Position numbers and translations under genes: made by a program. This document shows, piece after piece, positions 1 through 8,815 of a stretch of DNA of 64,000 nt. Positions within the stretch are counted from its first letter, which is position 1. Every line of letters begins with the position of its first letter. Where the stretch lies: NCBI RefSeq assembly GCF_030269125.1, contig NZ_BSSM01000008.1, positions 1-64,000 of the forward strand, written 5' to 3'. The stretch is from Streptomyces hygroscopicus subsp. hygroscopicus. Its GTDB lineage: Bacteria > Actinomycetota > Actinomycetes > Streptomycetales > Streptomycetaceae. Below the pieces are notes generated by a model, which did no database searches, was not told the origin of the DNA, and saw nothing but the letters and a program-made list of their open reading frames with translations.

Positions 1-69
1 AAGGGCGACGGCGTTCACCACGCCATGCTCGGCATCTCCCGCCTCCACAACCTCACCCTCGCAGGTTGA

Positions 70-1689
70 GCGACGAACGCCACAGGTCAGCAAGCAGATC
101 CAAGGTCAATTACGGGACATCGCTTAGCCCACGAGAACTTCAAGATCCCGATCCCACGCGACGGCAGCGTCACCGACCTCCTCAAAGAGGCCCAACGCCC
201 CAATCGCCGCTTCGCTGCCGTTATTTGCGAGTCGATCGAACGCATCGCCCGCCGCACTTACTTCGGCACGAAGATCGAGTACGAGCTGGAGCAAGCTGGA
301 ATCGCCCTGTGCGCCGCTGACGAGCCGATCGTCACCGGTCCCAGGGCCAAACTCGCCACACCGACCCTCACCCGGCGCATCAAGCAGGCCGTCTCCGAGT
401 GGTACGTGCTCCAGATGCTCGAGCTGTCCTGGGACGGCTTCATCGAGCACATCTCCCAGGGCTGGAACGTGGGGAAGCCTCCCTACGGCTACCTGGCGGA
501 GAAGGTGCCTCACCCCGTTCCGGCTCGCCGAGCTGAGGGCCGTACCAAGCACCGGCTCATCCCCGACCCTCCGCGGGCCTCAGCGGTCACCTTTATCTTC
601 CAGCTTCGCGGGCTGGATAAGCTCGGTTACGACGCCATCGCCGACCGTCTGAACCTGGACCTAGCAGCTTACCCACCTCCGGAGCCGACCCGCCCCGATG
701 TGGCCCTGGGGTGCTGGAGCGGTTCCGCCGTGCGAGAGATCCTGCGCAATCCAAAGTACACGGGCTACCAGGTCTGGAACCGCCGGGCGATGAAGAAGGG
801 TGGTCGCTACAACGACCCGAAGGACTGGGTGTGGTCACCCCGGCCCGTCCATGAGCCTCTTGTCACCAAGGAACTGTTTGACGCCGTCTCCACCGTGGGC
901 CGCAAGCGCCAGGGATCCCGCACCACCCACGGAGCCAACGCGCACCCGGCCACCAAGCGCTCCTACGTCCTGCGATCGTACGTCTACTGCGACACTTGTG
1001 ATCGCCGCATGTTCGGCAAGTCGCGCCACCAGATCTCTTACTACGCCTGCCAGCCCGACCCCAACGAACATCGTGATCAGCCGTGGTTTCCTGATCACCC
1101 CAAGAGCTTGTGGATCCGCGAGCAAATCCTGATCGCTTCCATCTCCCGCTTCTTCGCCACCAGGATCTTCGTACTCGATCGGCGTAGTCATCTCAGAGCC
1201 GCCCCCAAAGGCGCTCGGTCCGCGGACGGTGCCGGCGACCGCATCGCCAAGGAGCGGGCCGCGCTGGGGCGCACTATCAGTGCCATCGGCCAGCGCCAGG
1301 CCCGTCTCATCCGCACCCTCGCAGACGGCCCTGGCGGCCACGAGGCCAGCGATCTCCACCCGGATCAGGAGAAGCAGTTGCGTGACGCGATCCAACGCGA
1401 GCACGCCGTGCTGGGCGCCCAGCGTGAACAGCTCGCCGAGCAGCTAGCTCACCTGCGCGCGCCGAAGCAGGCTGTGCGCGCCGCCGACAACGCGGCTCTG
1501 CTGGATGCGCTCCCGCACCTCGATGTTGACCTCGCCCTGGTCCCAGAGGAGATCCAACGACGGCTCTACGGTGCCTTCGGGCTGGAGGTTCGCTACAGCC
1601 GGCCCCACGAGGAGCTAACTCTGCGGGTGACGATCCCGGACTACCTGCTTGATGGACTGTTGTTGGCCGCCCACGAGCTGGAGCAATGA
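70..1689 (+). pseudogene. Large serine recombinase, N-terminally truncated
   Basis: The frame is open from just after a stop codon at 67-69 to 1689. It begins inside a resolvase-type catalytic domain, with recognisable stretches FKIPIPRDGS and CESIERIARR. A recombinase domain follows (GKPPYGYLAEKV, GSAVREILRNPKYTGY), then a zinc beta-ribbon with CDTCDRRMFGK and a downstream YYAC, and a C-terminal coiled coil over the last 140 residues. The first in-frame usual start codon is GTG 406, which would remove the whole catalytic domain. The N-terminal strand that should carry the nucleophilic serine (YxRVS-like) is absent from this frame. Intact relatives act as phage or element integrases. I infer a decayed integrase whose 5' end was lost at a junction near base 70. 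A frameshift or assembly error is the alternative. The 22 codons before the stop at 67-69 are the unrecognised end of something outside the window. Confidence 0.75.
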
Positions 1690-1765
1690 AACAAAAAATC
1701 GGGCACCCTCAACGTGTTTCCGTTCCCGGAGCACGAAGCAGGCGAAGCCGGGAACAGCGAAGGAT

Positions 1766-2101
1766 TCACCGGGTCGCCCGCCTGGACCGCCCGGTTTCAG
1801 CCTCCGCCAGCCGCTCGCGACGCCACTGGGGGTCGACCAGTGCCCGGTCGAAGACCGCCTCTCCGAGCCCGGAGGCCAGCGCCTTGCCGCTGGTGTAACG
1901 CCGCAGCCGCCCGCGCAGACCCTCTCCCTGGCGTTCACCTGCCATACCGACGTAGACGAGCGGGCCAGCCGCGCCCCGCTTGGCGAGGTAGACGCCCGGC
2001 ATCTGCGGCACTTCCGCGCCGACCAAGTGAACCCACTCCGACCACGGGGCTACGTCCAGAATTTCCTAACTGATCCCCTCGACGTCCACGCGTTCGGGCA
2101 T
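1766..2101 (-). pseudogene. GIY-YIG-like protein gene with amber stop at codon 12
   Basis: Reading from ATG 2101, the protein begins MPERVDVEGIS. It then meets TAG (complement of 2066-2068) and continues in the same frame as EILDVAPWSEWVHLVGAEVP to a stop at 1766. The downstream part, about 86 residues from an in-frame TTG at 2026, contains MPGVYLAK and GPLVYVGMAGE, matching the GIY and YIG strands of GIY-YIG folds. An arginine follows in GRLRRYTSG. Protein similarity therefore runs through the stop, so the gene is probably inactivated by a point mutation. Re-initiation at TTG 2026 or a sequencing error cannot be excluded. It is the first of two GIY-YIG-like reading frames in the first 6 kb. 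Confidence 0.6.
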
Positions 2102-2123
2102 AAGCAGTCCTCTCGCCGGACGT

Positions 2124-2423
2124 TCAGTGTGCGGCGCACATGCAGAACGAGCCGCCGCAGGTGTAACAGCGTGGACGCCCGACGCACCGGCACGACTGCC
2201 CGCATTTCACGGGATCGGTGTGCAACTTCACCTCGTCCGCGTTGCCCGGGTCGTACGCGGCGCGGCAGTACCGGCAGGCAACCTGCCCAGGCGGGGGAAG
2301 GTCTTCAGCGCCAAGTGTCCTTGGCGGCTCCGTGGGGGGCGACGGACCCGGGTCTCGCCGCGCGTCCGGGTCCTCATCCTCGAAGAGGCGGAACTCCCTG
2401 ATGGCGCTCCACTCGTTCATCAT
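2124..2423 (-). CDS. Small cysteine-rich hypothetical protein
   Basis: The likely start is one of two consecutive ATG codons (2423 or 2420), giving about 98 residues. The frame is open further upstream, but that part is arginine-rich and overlaps the neighbouring gene. The N-terminal half is acidic (FRLFEDEDPDARRD). The C-terminal half carries two CxxC-type clusters, CRYCRAAYD and later CGQSCRCVGRPRCYTCGG, ending in FCMC. It therefore probably binds one or two zinc ions. It lies 44 bases downstream of the gene at 2468-3178 on the same strand, so the two probably form an operon. I do not recognise a family. A role with the upstream gene is inferred only from position. Confidence 0.5.
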   Translation of the reverse strand: MMNEWSAIREFRLFEDEDPDARRDPGPSPPTEPPRTLGAEDLPPPGQVACRYCRAAYDPGNADEVKLHTDPVKCGQSCRCVGRPRCYTCGGSFCMCAAH

Positions 2424-2467
2424 GGCTGCATCCTCGCAGACGGCGCAGGGCCACCGCCGCGGGGCTT

Positions 2468-3178
2468 TCAGTAGTCCATGGCGGACGGCATCTCGACGTC
2501 GTACTCGGCGTTGTACTCCGCGTAGTACTCGGCTTGGTTCTCCGCGTGCGCGTCGAGGACACCGGAACAGCCTGCGTACAGCATCCAAGCGGCATCATGC
2601 AGACGCCGGACGTCCGCGTCGAAGTCGACCCGCTGCTGGTTCGGCCGCGCCCGCACCAACCCCTGTCCCTTGCCACCCTTCACCGTGCTGTATCGGAAGG
2701 TCTGCCCCTTCTCGTCGAGCTGGTGCAGCCAGTCCAGGGTGCCTTGAGTGGTCGGATCGATCCGGTCGTTCGGGGGCGGCATCAACCGGCCGAGGTACTG
2801 GTTGAATCGGTCCGCCAGATGCGCGATCGCATGGGACGTCGTTAGAAAGCTGTCGAGTTCCTCGGGCGGCACCGACACGCCGTCTCGACGCAGACAAGCC
2901 GCAGCCAACCGGATGTTCCACTTCAAGGCGAGTTCGATGGCGTGCCGGTACTGGTAGTAGATCGGCACAGGCAGAGCGTCGTTCGCCCCGGTCCGGATCC
3001 AGTGGCTCGCCAGGATGGCGCCGGCCTCCAGGTAACCGAGAGCCAGATCGAGATCGTCTTCTTCAGCACCTCCGAGAACAGCGATGCTGTCCCATTCCGA
3101 CCGGCGCTGAGGCAGTCGAGTCAGATCGTTAGGGTCATCCATCGGGGCGTCTACGTCATCCACAAGCTCATGGTCCAT
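2468..3178 (-). CDS. Hypothetical protein, helical, HEPN-like middle region
   Basis: The 236-residue protein has an acidic N-terminus, then a helical segment with EAGAILASHWI and YYQYRHAIELALKWNIRL. The last resembles the RH..E..LK helix of several uncharacterised and HEPN-like families. A second helical stretch (SHAIAHLADRFNQYL) precedes a basic segment. The C-terminus has an odd tyrosine- and glutamate-rich tail (QAEYYAEYNAEYDVE) encoded by near-repeats of GTACTC-type triplets at 2500-2540. No catalytic motif is convincing. The gene probably leads a two-gene unit with the cysteine-rich protein at 2124-2423. An upstream ATG at 3178 is used; internal methionines such as residue 13 are possible. 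Confidence 0.55.
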   Translation of the reverse strand: MDHELVDDVDAPMDDPNDLTRLPQRRSEWDSIAVLGGAEEDDLDLALGYLEAGAILASHWIRTGANDALPVPIYYQYRHAIELALKWNIRLAAACLRRDGVSVPPEELDSFLTTSHAIAHLADRFNQYLGRLMPPPNDRIDPTTQGTLDWLHQLDEKGQTFRYSTVKGGKGQGLVRARPNQQRVDFDADVRRLHDAAWMLYAGCSGVLDAHAENQAEYYAEYNAEYDVEMPSAMDY

Positions 3179-3329
3179 GGAGCCATGGTGATGGCCCGAC
3201 TACCTGACGCGCCCGACATTTTCGACCTCTATGGCCGCCCTGCGAGAAGCGGGGAGACCCGAGTTGACCGTCCGCCGTCACTGGAGGATCGACAGCAGCT
3301 CCTGGAGTACCGCGTTGAGGCTGGCGGGT

Positions 3330-3462
3330 TCCGGGAGATCGCAAGACCCACCTCGCCATCGGCCTGGGGATCAGGGCCTGTCAGGCCGGACACCGTGTCG
3401 CGTTCGCCACCGCCGCCCAGTGAGTCGCCCACCTCGCCGAACCGCCCCAAGCTCCTGACGTG
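3330..3462 (+). pseudogene. IS21-type IstB ATPase remnant
   Basis: From 3341 the frame reads RKTHLAIGLGIRACQAGHR followed by VAFATAAQ, a stop at 3421-3423, and then VAHLAEPPQAPD. This matches the Walker A region of IstB-like helper ATPases (GKTHLAIALGIRAC...RVAFATA.WV). The glycine-rich loop is degenerate (VPGDRKTH) and neither the start nor the rest of the gene is present. It is a short scar of an IS21-family element immediately before the zinc-module gene. Confidence 0.5.
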
Positions 3463-3529
3463 AACAAGGCCATTGTCAGTGCCGCGTGCGATCCTCACCC
3501 CGGAAGCGGGCACTTCAGAAGGAGGCCGG

Positions 3530-5863
3530 GTGGCGACGGGACGTCCGCGGAAGGATCCACGCGATCCGGTGCTGATTATGCGGGCTGCCGGGCTCGAACC
3601 ACTGGAGCCCTATCCAGGAAGTGATAAGCCCTGGCGCTGCCGCCATGAAGCGTGCGGGAGAGAAGTGTCACCGCGGCTGGGCAACATTGCCGCGGGCCGG
3701 CAGGGCGGCTGCGGATACTGCTCAGGCACGGCATCGATTCCGCCGGAGGCGGCGGTGGCGTTGATGCGCTCGGTCGGCCTGGAACCGCTGGAGCCGTATC
3801 CCGGGGCGACACCCCCTTGGCGCTGCCGGCACGTGCCGTGCGGTCGGGAGGTCAAGCCGCGCTACTCGTACATCAAACGCGGAGGGGGACCGTGCCGATG
3901 GTGCGCGCCGAACGCGCCGGTCGATCCGGACCAGGCCGCCGCGCTCATGAGGTCGGCGGGTCTGGAACCGTTGGAGCCGTATCCCGGGACCGACATGCCC
4001 TGGCGGTGCCGCTGTACAACATGCGGCACGATCGGGACACCCACTCATGGGTCGGTCAAGGGCGGACAAGGGGGCTGCGGCCCGTGCGGGCGCAAGAACG
4101 CCGGGCAGGGCATCAGCCGGGCATGGTCGCGTCGCCGCGCACTGCCCCGCGCGGACGGCGACCGGGCCGCAATTGAGGCGAAGGACTTCGACCTCGAGCC
4201 GCTGGAGTCCTACCCGGGACCGAGCGGGCTGTGGCACTGCCGCCACCTCCCGTGCGGCCGAGACGTCGAGATCAGGTTGAGCAACCTCAGGCGCGGCCTT
4301 CGGGCATGCCCATACTGCCCTCCCTCCCCGGGTGGCCGACGCCGCTGGCCCGCGGACGAAGCCGAGGCCCTCATGCGTGCCGCCGACCTGGACCCGCTCG
4401 AACCGTACGCCGGGCGTCGTGACAAGGCGTGGCGGTGTCGCTGCAACGGCTGTGGGCGAGAGACGTCACCGAGTCTGGGCGGCATTCTGGCGGGCCAAGG
4501 CGGCTGTCGGCACTGCGCCGACGTGAGGGCGGCAGCGGGTAGAAAGACCGACCCAGACAGCGCGGTGGCTGCCATGCGCGCGGCCGGGCTGGAGCCGCTG
4601 GAGCCCTATGCCACCTCGGTGACTGCGTGGCGGTGCCGTTGCACAACCTGCGGCAACGAGGTCTCCCCGACGCTCATGAAGATCCGTGCTGGTGGAGGAT
4701 GCAAGTTCTGTGCCACCCACGGCATCGACCTGGCAGGACCGTCGAAGGTCTACGTGATCACCCACCAGGAGTGGAAAGCCGTCAAGATCGGGATCGGCGC
4801 CTGCACCGGCTACACCTCTCGCCTCATCCAACACGAACGCCAGGGTTGGCAACTGCATCAGGCCCGTGAATACACCACCGGCGCAGCCGCCTACGACGTC
4901 GAGCAGGCCGTGCTGGGCCGCCTGCGTCAGGCCGGACTCGTTCCTTTCCTCACGAGCGACGTCATGCCGAACGGCTGGACCGAGACCTGCTCCGCAGCCC
5001 GCATCACGGCGGCCGAGGTCTGGGCCATGGTCGATGAGGAAACACGGAGCGCAGAAAAACCCTATGCGCCCCGAGTTGGCGGCCGACCACGTGCTGCGGT
5101 CCTCATCGACGCGGAGGCCGCAGCCGCTGAGATGCGGGCTTGCGGATACGAGCCACTCGTGCCATATCCCGGCCGCACCAACGCGACTTGGCCCTCGCGC
5201 TGCACGACCTGCGGGCACGAGGGGCGTCCTACGTTCAACGCCGTCCGTAACGCGGGCCAGCGCTGTCGCGTCTGCCGGGCAAAGGAGACCCAGGCGAAAC
5301 GCGCCGCCACGAACGCGCCGAAGGCCCGAGAAACCATGCGCACCGCCGGACTCGAACCGCTGGAACCCTATCCGGGCAGCCAAACGCCGTGGCGGTGCCG
5401 CTGCACCACATGCGGTCGCGAAACCAGCCCCACCTACTCCAACGTCAACAGCGGTTCGAAGGGCTGCCGGTTCTGTGCCCTCAACTCGGCAACCGACGAG
5501 CGTGCGTCCGCCGAAGTGCGAGCGGCCGGGTTCGAGCCGCTGGAGCCGTACCCCGGCCGCACCACGGACCATTGGCGCTGCCGCTGTTCCTGTGGAAACG
5601 AAGTAGCGACGCGCCTGTCCTCCATCCGGTCGGGCACCACCGGCTGCAAGAAGTGCCCCCGATCCGGTGGCCGAACCGATCCCGCGACAGCCGCCGCGGA
5701 GGCACGCGCCGCCGGGTTCGAGCCGTTGGAGCCCTATCCGGGGAAGACCACCGACCGGTGGCGCTGCCGCTGCAGGTGCAGCACGGCCATCACCCTCACC
5801 CTGACCAGCCTCAGAGGAGGCCGTACCGCGTGCGGAACGTGCTCCCGAGGCGCGACTCGATAA
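3530..5863 (+). CDS. Ten-module zinc-finger protein with embedded GIY-YIG-like domain
   Basis: The start is GTG 3530, preceded by a strong ribosome site AGAAGGAGG; an upstream TTG at 3473 lacks one. The 777-residue protein consists almost entirely of about 55-residue modules. Each starts with MRAAGLEPLEPYPG, then WRCRCTTCG, then CxxC near the end, so each carries two cysteine pairs suited to one zinc. Six modules precede and four follow a distinct domain at about 4740-5045. That domain (VYVITHQEWKAVKIGIGACT, later RLIQHERQGWQ and EQAVLGRLRQAGL) resembles GIY-YIG/T5orf172-type nucleases. The modules look like treble-clef or zinc-ribbon DNA-recognition units, so a DNA-targeting nuclease is the simplest inference. 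I know of no function for this arrangement. The modules vary most in their zinc-knuckle spacing; module 4 has lost the MRAAG start and module 10 has an altered first pair. Confidence 0.8.
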   Translation: MATGRPRKDPRDPVLIMRAAGLEPLEPYPGSDKPWRCRHEACGREVSPRLGNIAAGRQGGCGYCSGTASIPPEAAVALMRSVGLEPLEPYPGATPPWRCRHVPCGREVKPRYSYIKRGGGPCRWCAPNAPVDPDQAAALMRSAGLEPLEPYPGTDMPWRCRCTTCGTIGTPTHGSVKGGQGGCGPCGRKNAGQGISRAWSRRRALPRADGDRAAIEAKDFDLEPLESYPGPSGLWHCRHLPCGRDVEIRLSNLRRGLRACPYCPPSPGGRRRWPADEAEALMRAADLDPLEPYAGRRDKAWRCRCNGCGRETSPSLGGILAGQGGCRHCADVRAAAGRKTDPDSAVAAMRAAGLEPLEPYATSVTAWRCRCTTCGNEVSPTLMKIRAGGGCKFCATHGIDLAGPSKVYVITHQEWKAVKIGIGACTGYTSRLIQHERQGWQLHQAREYTTGAAAYDVEQAVLGRLRQAGLVPFLTSDVMPNGWTETCSAARITAAEVWAMVDEETRSAEKPYAPRVGGRPRAAVLIDAEAAAAEMRACGYEPLVPYPGRTNATWPSRCTTCGHEGRPTFNAVRNAGQRCRVCRAKETQAKRAATNAPKARETMRTAGLEPLEPYPGSQTPWRCRCTTCGRETSPTYSNVNSGSKGCRFCALNSATDERASAEVRAAGFEPLEPYPGRTTDHWRCRCSCGNEVATRLSSIRSGTTGCKKCPRSGGRTDPATAAAEARAAGFEPLEPYPGKTTDRWRCRCRCSTAITLTLTSLRGGRTACGTCSRGATR
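3566..5860 (+). repeat. Ten degenerate coding repeats (zinc modules)
   Basis: Approximate module spans are 3566-3730, 3746-3905, 3926-4100, 4170-4330, 4355-4530, 4550-4735, then after the nuclease-like domain 5095-5285, 5320-5500, 5505-5665 and 5680-5860. The motif LEPLEPYPG recurs in nearly all. At DNA level the copies match best around the codons for that motif and for WRCRCTTCG. Confidence 0.85.
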
Positions 5864-6098
5864 CCGTCGGTCACGATGCACCCCGCCGCTGCACCCAGTA
5901 GTCGAGCAAGCCCGGGTTCCGTCGTACCAACCTTCTTTAGGAGATCGCTGCTGCCCGACGGCATCCTCGGTATCGGCCCCTTTGAAGATGCGTTCGGCGG
6001 ATCATGAGCGCCTCGGCGTCCAGCGATGTGGCCGACGTCCTGTCGACGGTAGTCGACGTCAGCTGACATGGGCAGGCCGCACAGTCTTCAATGGCGTC

Positions 6099-6806
6099 AT
6101 GGCCACGCCGATGCCAACACCCCCGCCTCCGCCCGCCAATCTGGAGACGATCGCGGGTAGCGCCACGCTGGACGAAGTCCTGGAGTGTCTACGCGCGCGG
6201 CGGCCGGTGTTCCACTCCGAAGCCGATCTCCAGCACAGTTTCGCCCTCGCTGTAGGCGAGGTCGCACCGGATGTCAGGTGCCGTCTCGAGATCCCGGTAC
6301 GCGGAAGCAACGCCTCGGAGTACCTGGACCTACTGTGCCTGGGGCCGGCGAGCCGTACGGCAATCGAGTTCAAGTACGTGACCCGACAATGGTCGGGTAC
6401 AGCAGGTACGCCTCCCGAGGAGTACGCCTTGCGCGGACACAACGCCCCAGACGTCGCACGTAGGGACTTCCTGCGGGACGTAGCAAGGCTGGAACGCTTC
6501 TGCGACCGCGAGGACCAGAACGGGCTGGCCCTGCTCATCACAAACGAGGCGGCCCTGTGGCGCCCCAGGCAACGCAGAACGCCCACCAGGGACGAGGAGT
6601 TCCGCATCCACCACGGGCGCCAACTGAGCGGCACCTTGCTGTGGGCCGGCGGTTCCTTCCCGGACAACACCCGAGTGCTGCGCGGCGCCTACACGCTCGC
6701 CTGGCGTCAGTACACCCAACTGGAGAATTCAAGTGGCGAGTTCCGCTGCCTTGCGGTGTTCATCACTCCGAACGCCGCGCAGCCCCAGTGGCCACACGAG
6801 GCGTAA
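6099..6806 (+). CDS. Hypothetical protein with PD-(D/E)XK-like core
   Basis: The ATG at 6099 gives MATPMPTPPPPP, a proline-rich leader, and about 235 residues; the frame is open upstream to 5982 but without family-like sequence. Visible features are EADLQHSFALAV, then YLDLLCL and, about ten residues on, TAIEFKY. Together these match the E...D...ExK arrangement of restriction-endonuclease-like folds: a helix with E and Q, a strand with D, and a strand with E-x-K. The remainder (LLITNEAALWRP, FRIHHGRQL) is not assigned. It is a single gene between the zinc-module protein and the vWA triad, preceded by about 235 bases in which I see no gene. A nuclease role is inferred from the motif only. Confidence 0.6.
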   Translation: MATPMPTPPPPPANLETIAGSATLDEVLECLRARRPVFHSEADLQHSFALAVGEVAPDVRCRLEIPVRGSNASEYLDLLCLGPASRTAIEFKYVTRQWSGTAGTPPEEYALRGHNAPDVARRDFLRDVARLERFCDREDQNGLALLITNEAALWRPRQRRTPTRDEEFRIHHGRQLSGTLLWAGGSFPDNTRVLRGAYTLAWRQYTQLENSSGEFRCLAVFITPNAAQPQWPHEA

Positions 6807-6835
6807 CCAGCAGACTGCCTCGCATGTCATTGATC

Positions 6836-6867
6836 ATGGGAATCTGCCCTGATGGGAATCTGCCCTG
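6836..6867. repeat. Tandem duplication of 16 bp
   Basis: ATGGGAATCTGCCCTG occurs twice without a gap (6836-6851 and 6852-6867). It lies in the roughly 285-base intergenic stretch before the vWA gene. No other feature is apparent there apart from a purine-rich ribosome site next to GTG 7093. Confidence 0.85.
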
Positions 6868-7092
6868 GGTGAAGGCACTAGCCTCGATTCCGGAGACATC
6901 GAAAACCTCCTCCACGACGCCGAGCAGCACTTGGATCCAAACGTCGTCGAGCAGACCGTCGGGGGCTCATGCCGGCGGCCGGTGGAACGGCATGTGAGTG
7001 TCGATCACTTCCCCGACATCGAGACTGTGAAGGCAGCGTGAAAGCACTGGTCATTCGATATGGTGATCCCCTTCACAGCAAGGGGGGGCGCA

Positions 7093-7935
7093 GTGCCGTA
7101 CACCGCAGAGATCAGCCGAACCAATCCGGGTTGCTTCATCTTCCTCGTGGACCAGTCCGCCTCCATGAGCGATCCCATGGGCGCCGGTGAGGTCACGCGG
7201 CAGAGGGCCGAGGTCGTCTCCGACGCGATCAACCGGCTGCTGACCGAACTGTCCGTCAAGTGTGCCAAAGAGGAAGGCGTACGGGACTACTTCCACGTGG
7301 CCGTGATCGGGTACGGACACAACCACGTGGGCTCTGCGTTCCAAGGGGCGCTGGCCGGGCGCGACCTCGTTCCGCTGAGCGAGGTCGCCAACAACCCGGC
7401 GCGGGTGGAGAGCCGTACCAAGAAGGTGCCGGACGGCGCCGGCGGCCTGGTCGAGACCTCGGTGCAGTTCCCGGTGTGGATGGACCCGGTGACCAACGGC
7501 GGTACGCCCATGACACGCGCCCTCGGCTACGCGGACAGCCTCGTGGCGAACTGGGTCGAGGCGCACCCGAGCGGCTTCCCGCCGATCGTGCTCAACCTCA
7601 CCGACGGCGAGTCCACCGACGGCGACCCCACCAGCGCCGCCATCGCGCTGGCCTCGCACGCCACCGCCGATGGCGCGGTCCTCCTGTTCAACCTCCACGT
7701 GTCCGGCAGCGGCGGCACACCGGTCACCTTCCCGGACAGCGAGGAGGGGCTGCCGGACACGTACGCCCGGCTGCTGTTCCAGATGTCCAGCGTGCTGCCC
7801 AGCCACATGCGCTCCTACGCGGCCTCGCAGGGGCACCGCGTCAGCGAGACCACCCGGGGCTTCGTCTACAACGCGGACATCACCTCCATCGTGGAGTTCC
7901 TGGACATCGGCACCCGCGCCACCGAGCTGCGCTGA
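7093..7935 (+). CDS. vWA-domain protein (TerY-like)
   Basis: GTG 7093 follows AAGGGGGGG and gives a protein starting MPYTAEISRTNPG, the usual beginning of this family. ATG 7060 is an alternative. The 280 residues form one von Willebrand A domain with a complete MIDAS: D20-x-S-x-S (DQSASM), T138 in GGTPMT and D171 in NLTDGES. Such proteins bind a divalent metal and mediate protein contacts. The gene is followed after 25 bases by a PP2C phosphatase gene, which in turn overlaps a kinase gene. This is the order of the vWA-phosphatase-kinase phosphorylation triads (TerY-P) described in tellurium-resistance-type stress and phage-response loci. The cytosolic vWA protein is presumably the phosphorylation target or scaffold. 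Confidence 0.85.
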   Translation: MPYTAEISRTNPGCFIFLVDQSASMSDPMGAGEVTRQRAEVVSDAINRLLTELSVKCAKEEGVRDYFHVAVIGYGHNHVGSAFQGALAGRDLVPLSEVANNPARVESRTKKVPDGAGGLVETSVQFPVWMDPVTNGGTPMTRALGYADSLVANWVEAHPSGFPPIVLNLTDGESTDGDPTSAAIALASHATADGAVLLFNLHVSGSGGTPVTFPDSEEGLPDTYARLLFQMSSVLPSHMRSYAASQGHRVSETTRGFVYNADITSIVEFLDIGTRATELR

Positions 7936-7960
7936 CCACCGAGACGGAGCTGCGCTGACC

Positions 7961-8815
7961 ATGGAGGACGTTTCGGCCCTGCCGGAATGCCAGCTGCTGC
8001 GGGTACCCAAGGCGGGCAACACGCTCAAGGAGTGCGAGGACGCCGGGCGGTCCTGGGTCGGGGACGCCCGGGCCGACGACCAGGGCCGTACCGTCCTCCC
8101 GCTGTACGCGGCGGTGTCCGACGGCGCCTCGGAGAGCCTGCTTGCGGGCGCCTGGGCAGAACGTCTCGTCGCGGACGCCGTCGAGTCGATGTCCCTCGGC
8201 CGTGACTGGTGGAACGACGTGGACACGTTCGTCGTCGACCTCATGGAACGGTCCGCGCCTCGCTGGGAAGCGTACCTCGAGTGGTACCGGGCGGAGCGCG
8301 ACGCCCGTGGCCGGCCCATCACCTGGTACGAGCAACCCGGCCTGGAGAAGGGCGCGTTCGCGACCGTCCTGGGGGCGGAGGTCCGAGCCACCGTGTCCGG
8401 TGACGGTAGGGCCGACTGGTCCTGGCACGCCTTCGCCCTGGGCGACAGCTGCCTGTTCCACCTGCGGGACGGTGTCGTCCGGCGGGCCTTCCCCGTCGAG
8501 GACGTCGAGGGCTTCGGCATCACCCCCCAGCTCCTCGGCAGCCGTAACCACGACACGGCCCTGGTGGCCGAGCGGCTGCGGCTCGCCCACGGCACCCTGG
8601 CGCCGGGCGACGAGGTGCTGCTGGCCAGCGACGCGCTGGCCGCCTGGCTGCTGTCCCCGCACCACGGGCACCGGGCGCCCGGCACCGTGCTGGCCACGCT
8701 TGCCGAGGTGGGCGATGAGCCCTTCACGGAGTGGGTGGAGGACCAGCGGGCGCGCGGGCTCATGCGCAACGACGACGTGACCCTGATCCGGATCCGGGTG
8801 AGAACGGAGGCGTGA
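7961..8815 (+). CDS. PP2C-family serine/threonine phosphatase
   Basis: ATG 7961 gives 284 residues, in a region where the bases before it repeat the end of the preceding gene (GAGCTGCGCTGACCA at 7924 and again at 7948). The domain shows the metal-binding VSDGASE motif (D54), a central LGDSCLF, VLLASDALAAWLL (the SDG-like second metal site with A in place of G) and the closing NDDVTLIRI with its conserved aspartate. These are PP2C hallmarks. The gene overlaps the kinase start by one base (TGATG), so translation is probably coupled. It likely reverses phosphorylation by the adjacent kinase. Confidence 0.85.
   Translation: MEDVSALPECQLLRVPKAGNTLKECEDAGRSWVGDARADDQGRTVLPLYAAVSDGASESLLAGAWAERLVADAVESMSLGRDWWNDVDTFVVDLMERSAPRWEAYLEWYRAERDARGRPITWYEQPGLEKGAFATVLGAEVRATVSGDGRADWSWHAFALGDSCLFHLRDGVVRRAFPVEDVEGFGITPQLLGSRNHDTALVAERLRLAHGTLAPGDEVLLASDALAAWLLSPHHGHRAPGTVLATLAEVGDEPFTEWVEDQRARGLMRNDDVTLIRIRVRTEA

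Noticed and set aside
66..320. 84-codon frame at the left edge
   Set aside because: It is another frame of the serine recombinase resolvase region, whose own frame shows family motifs across the same bases.
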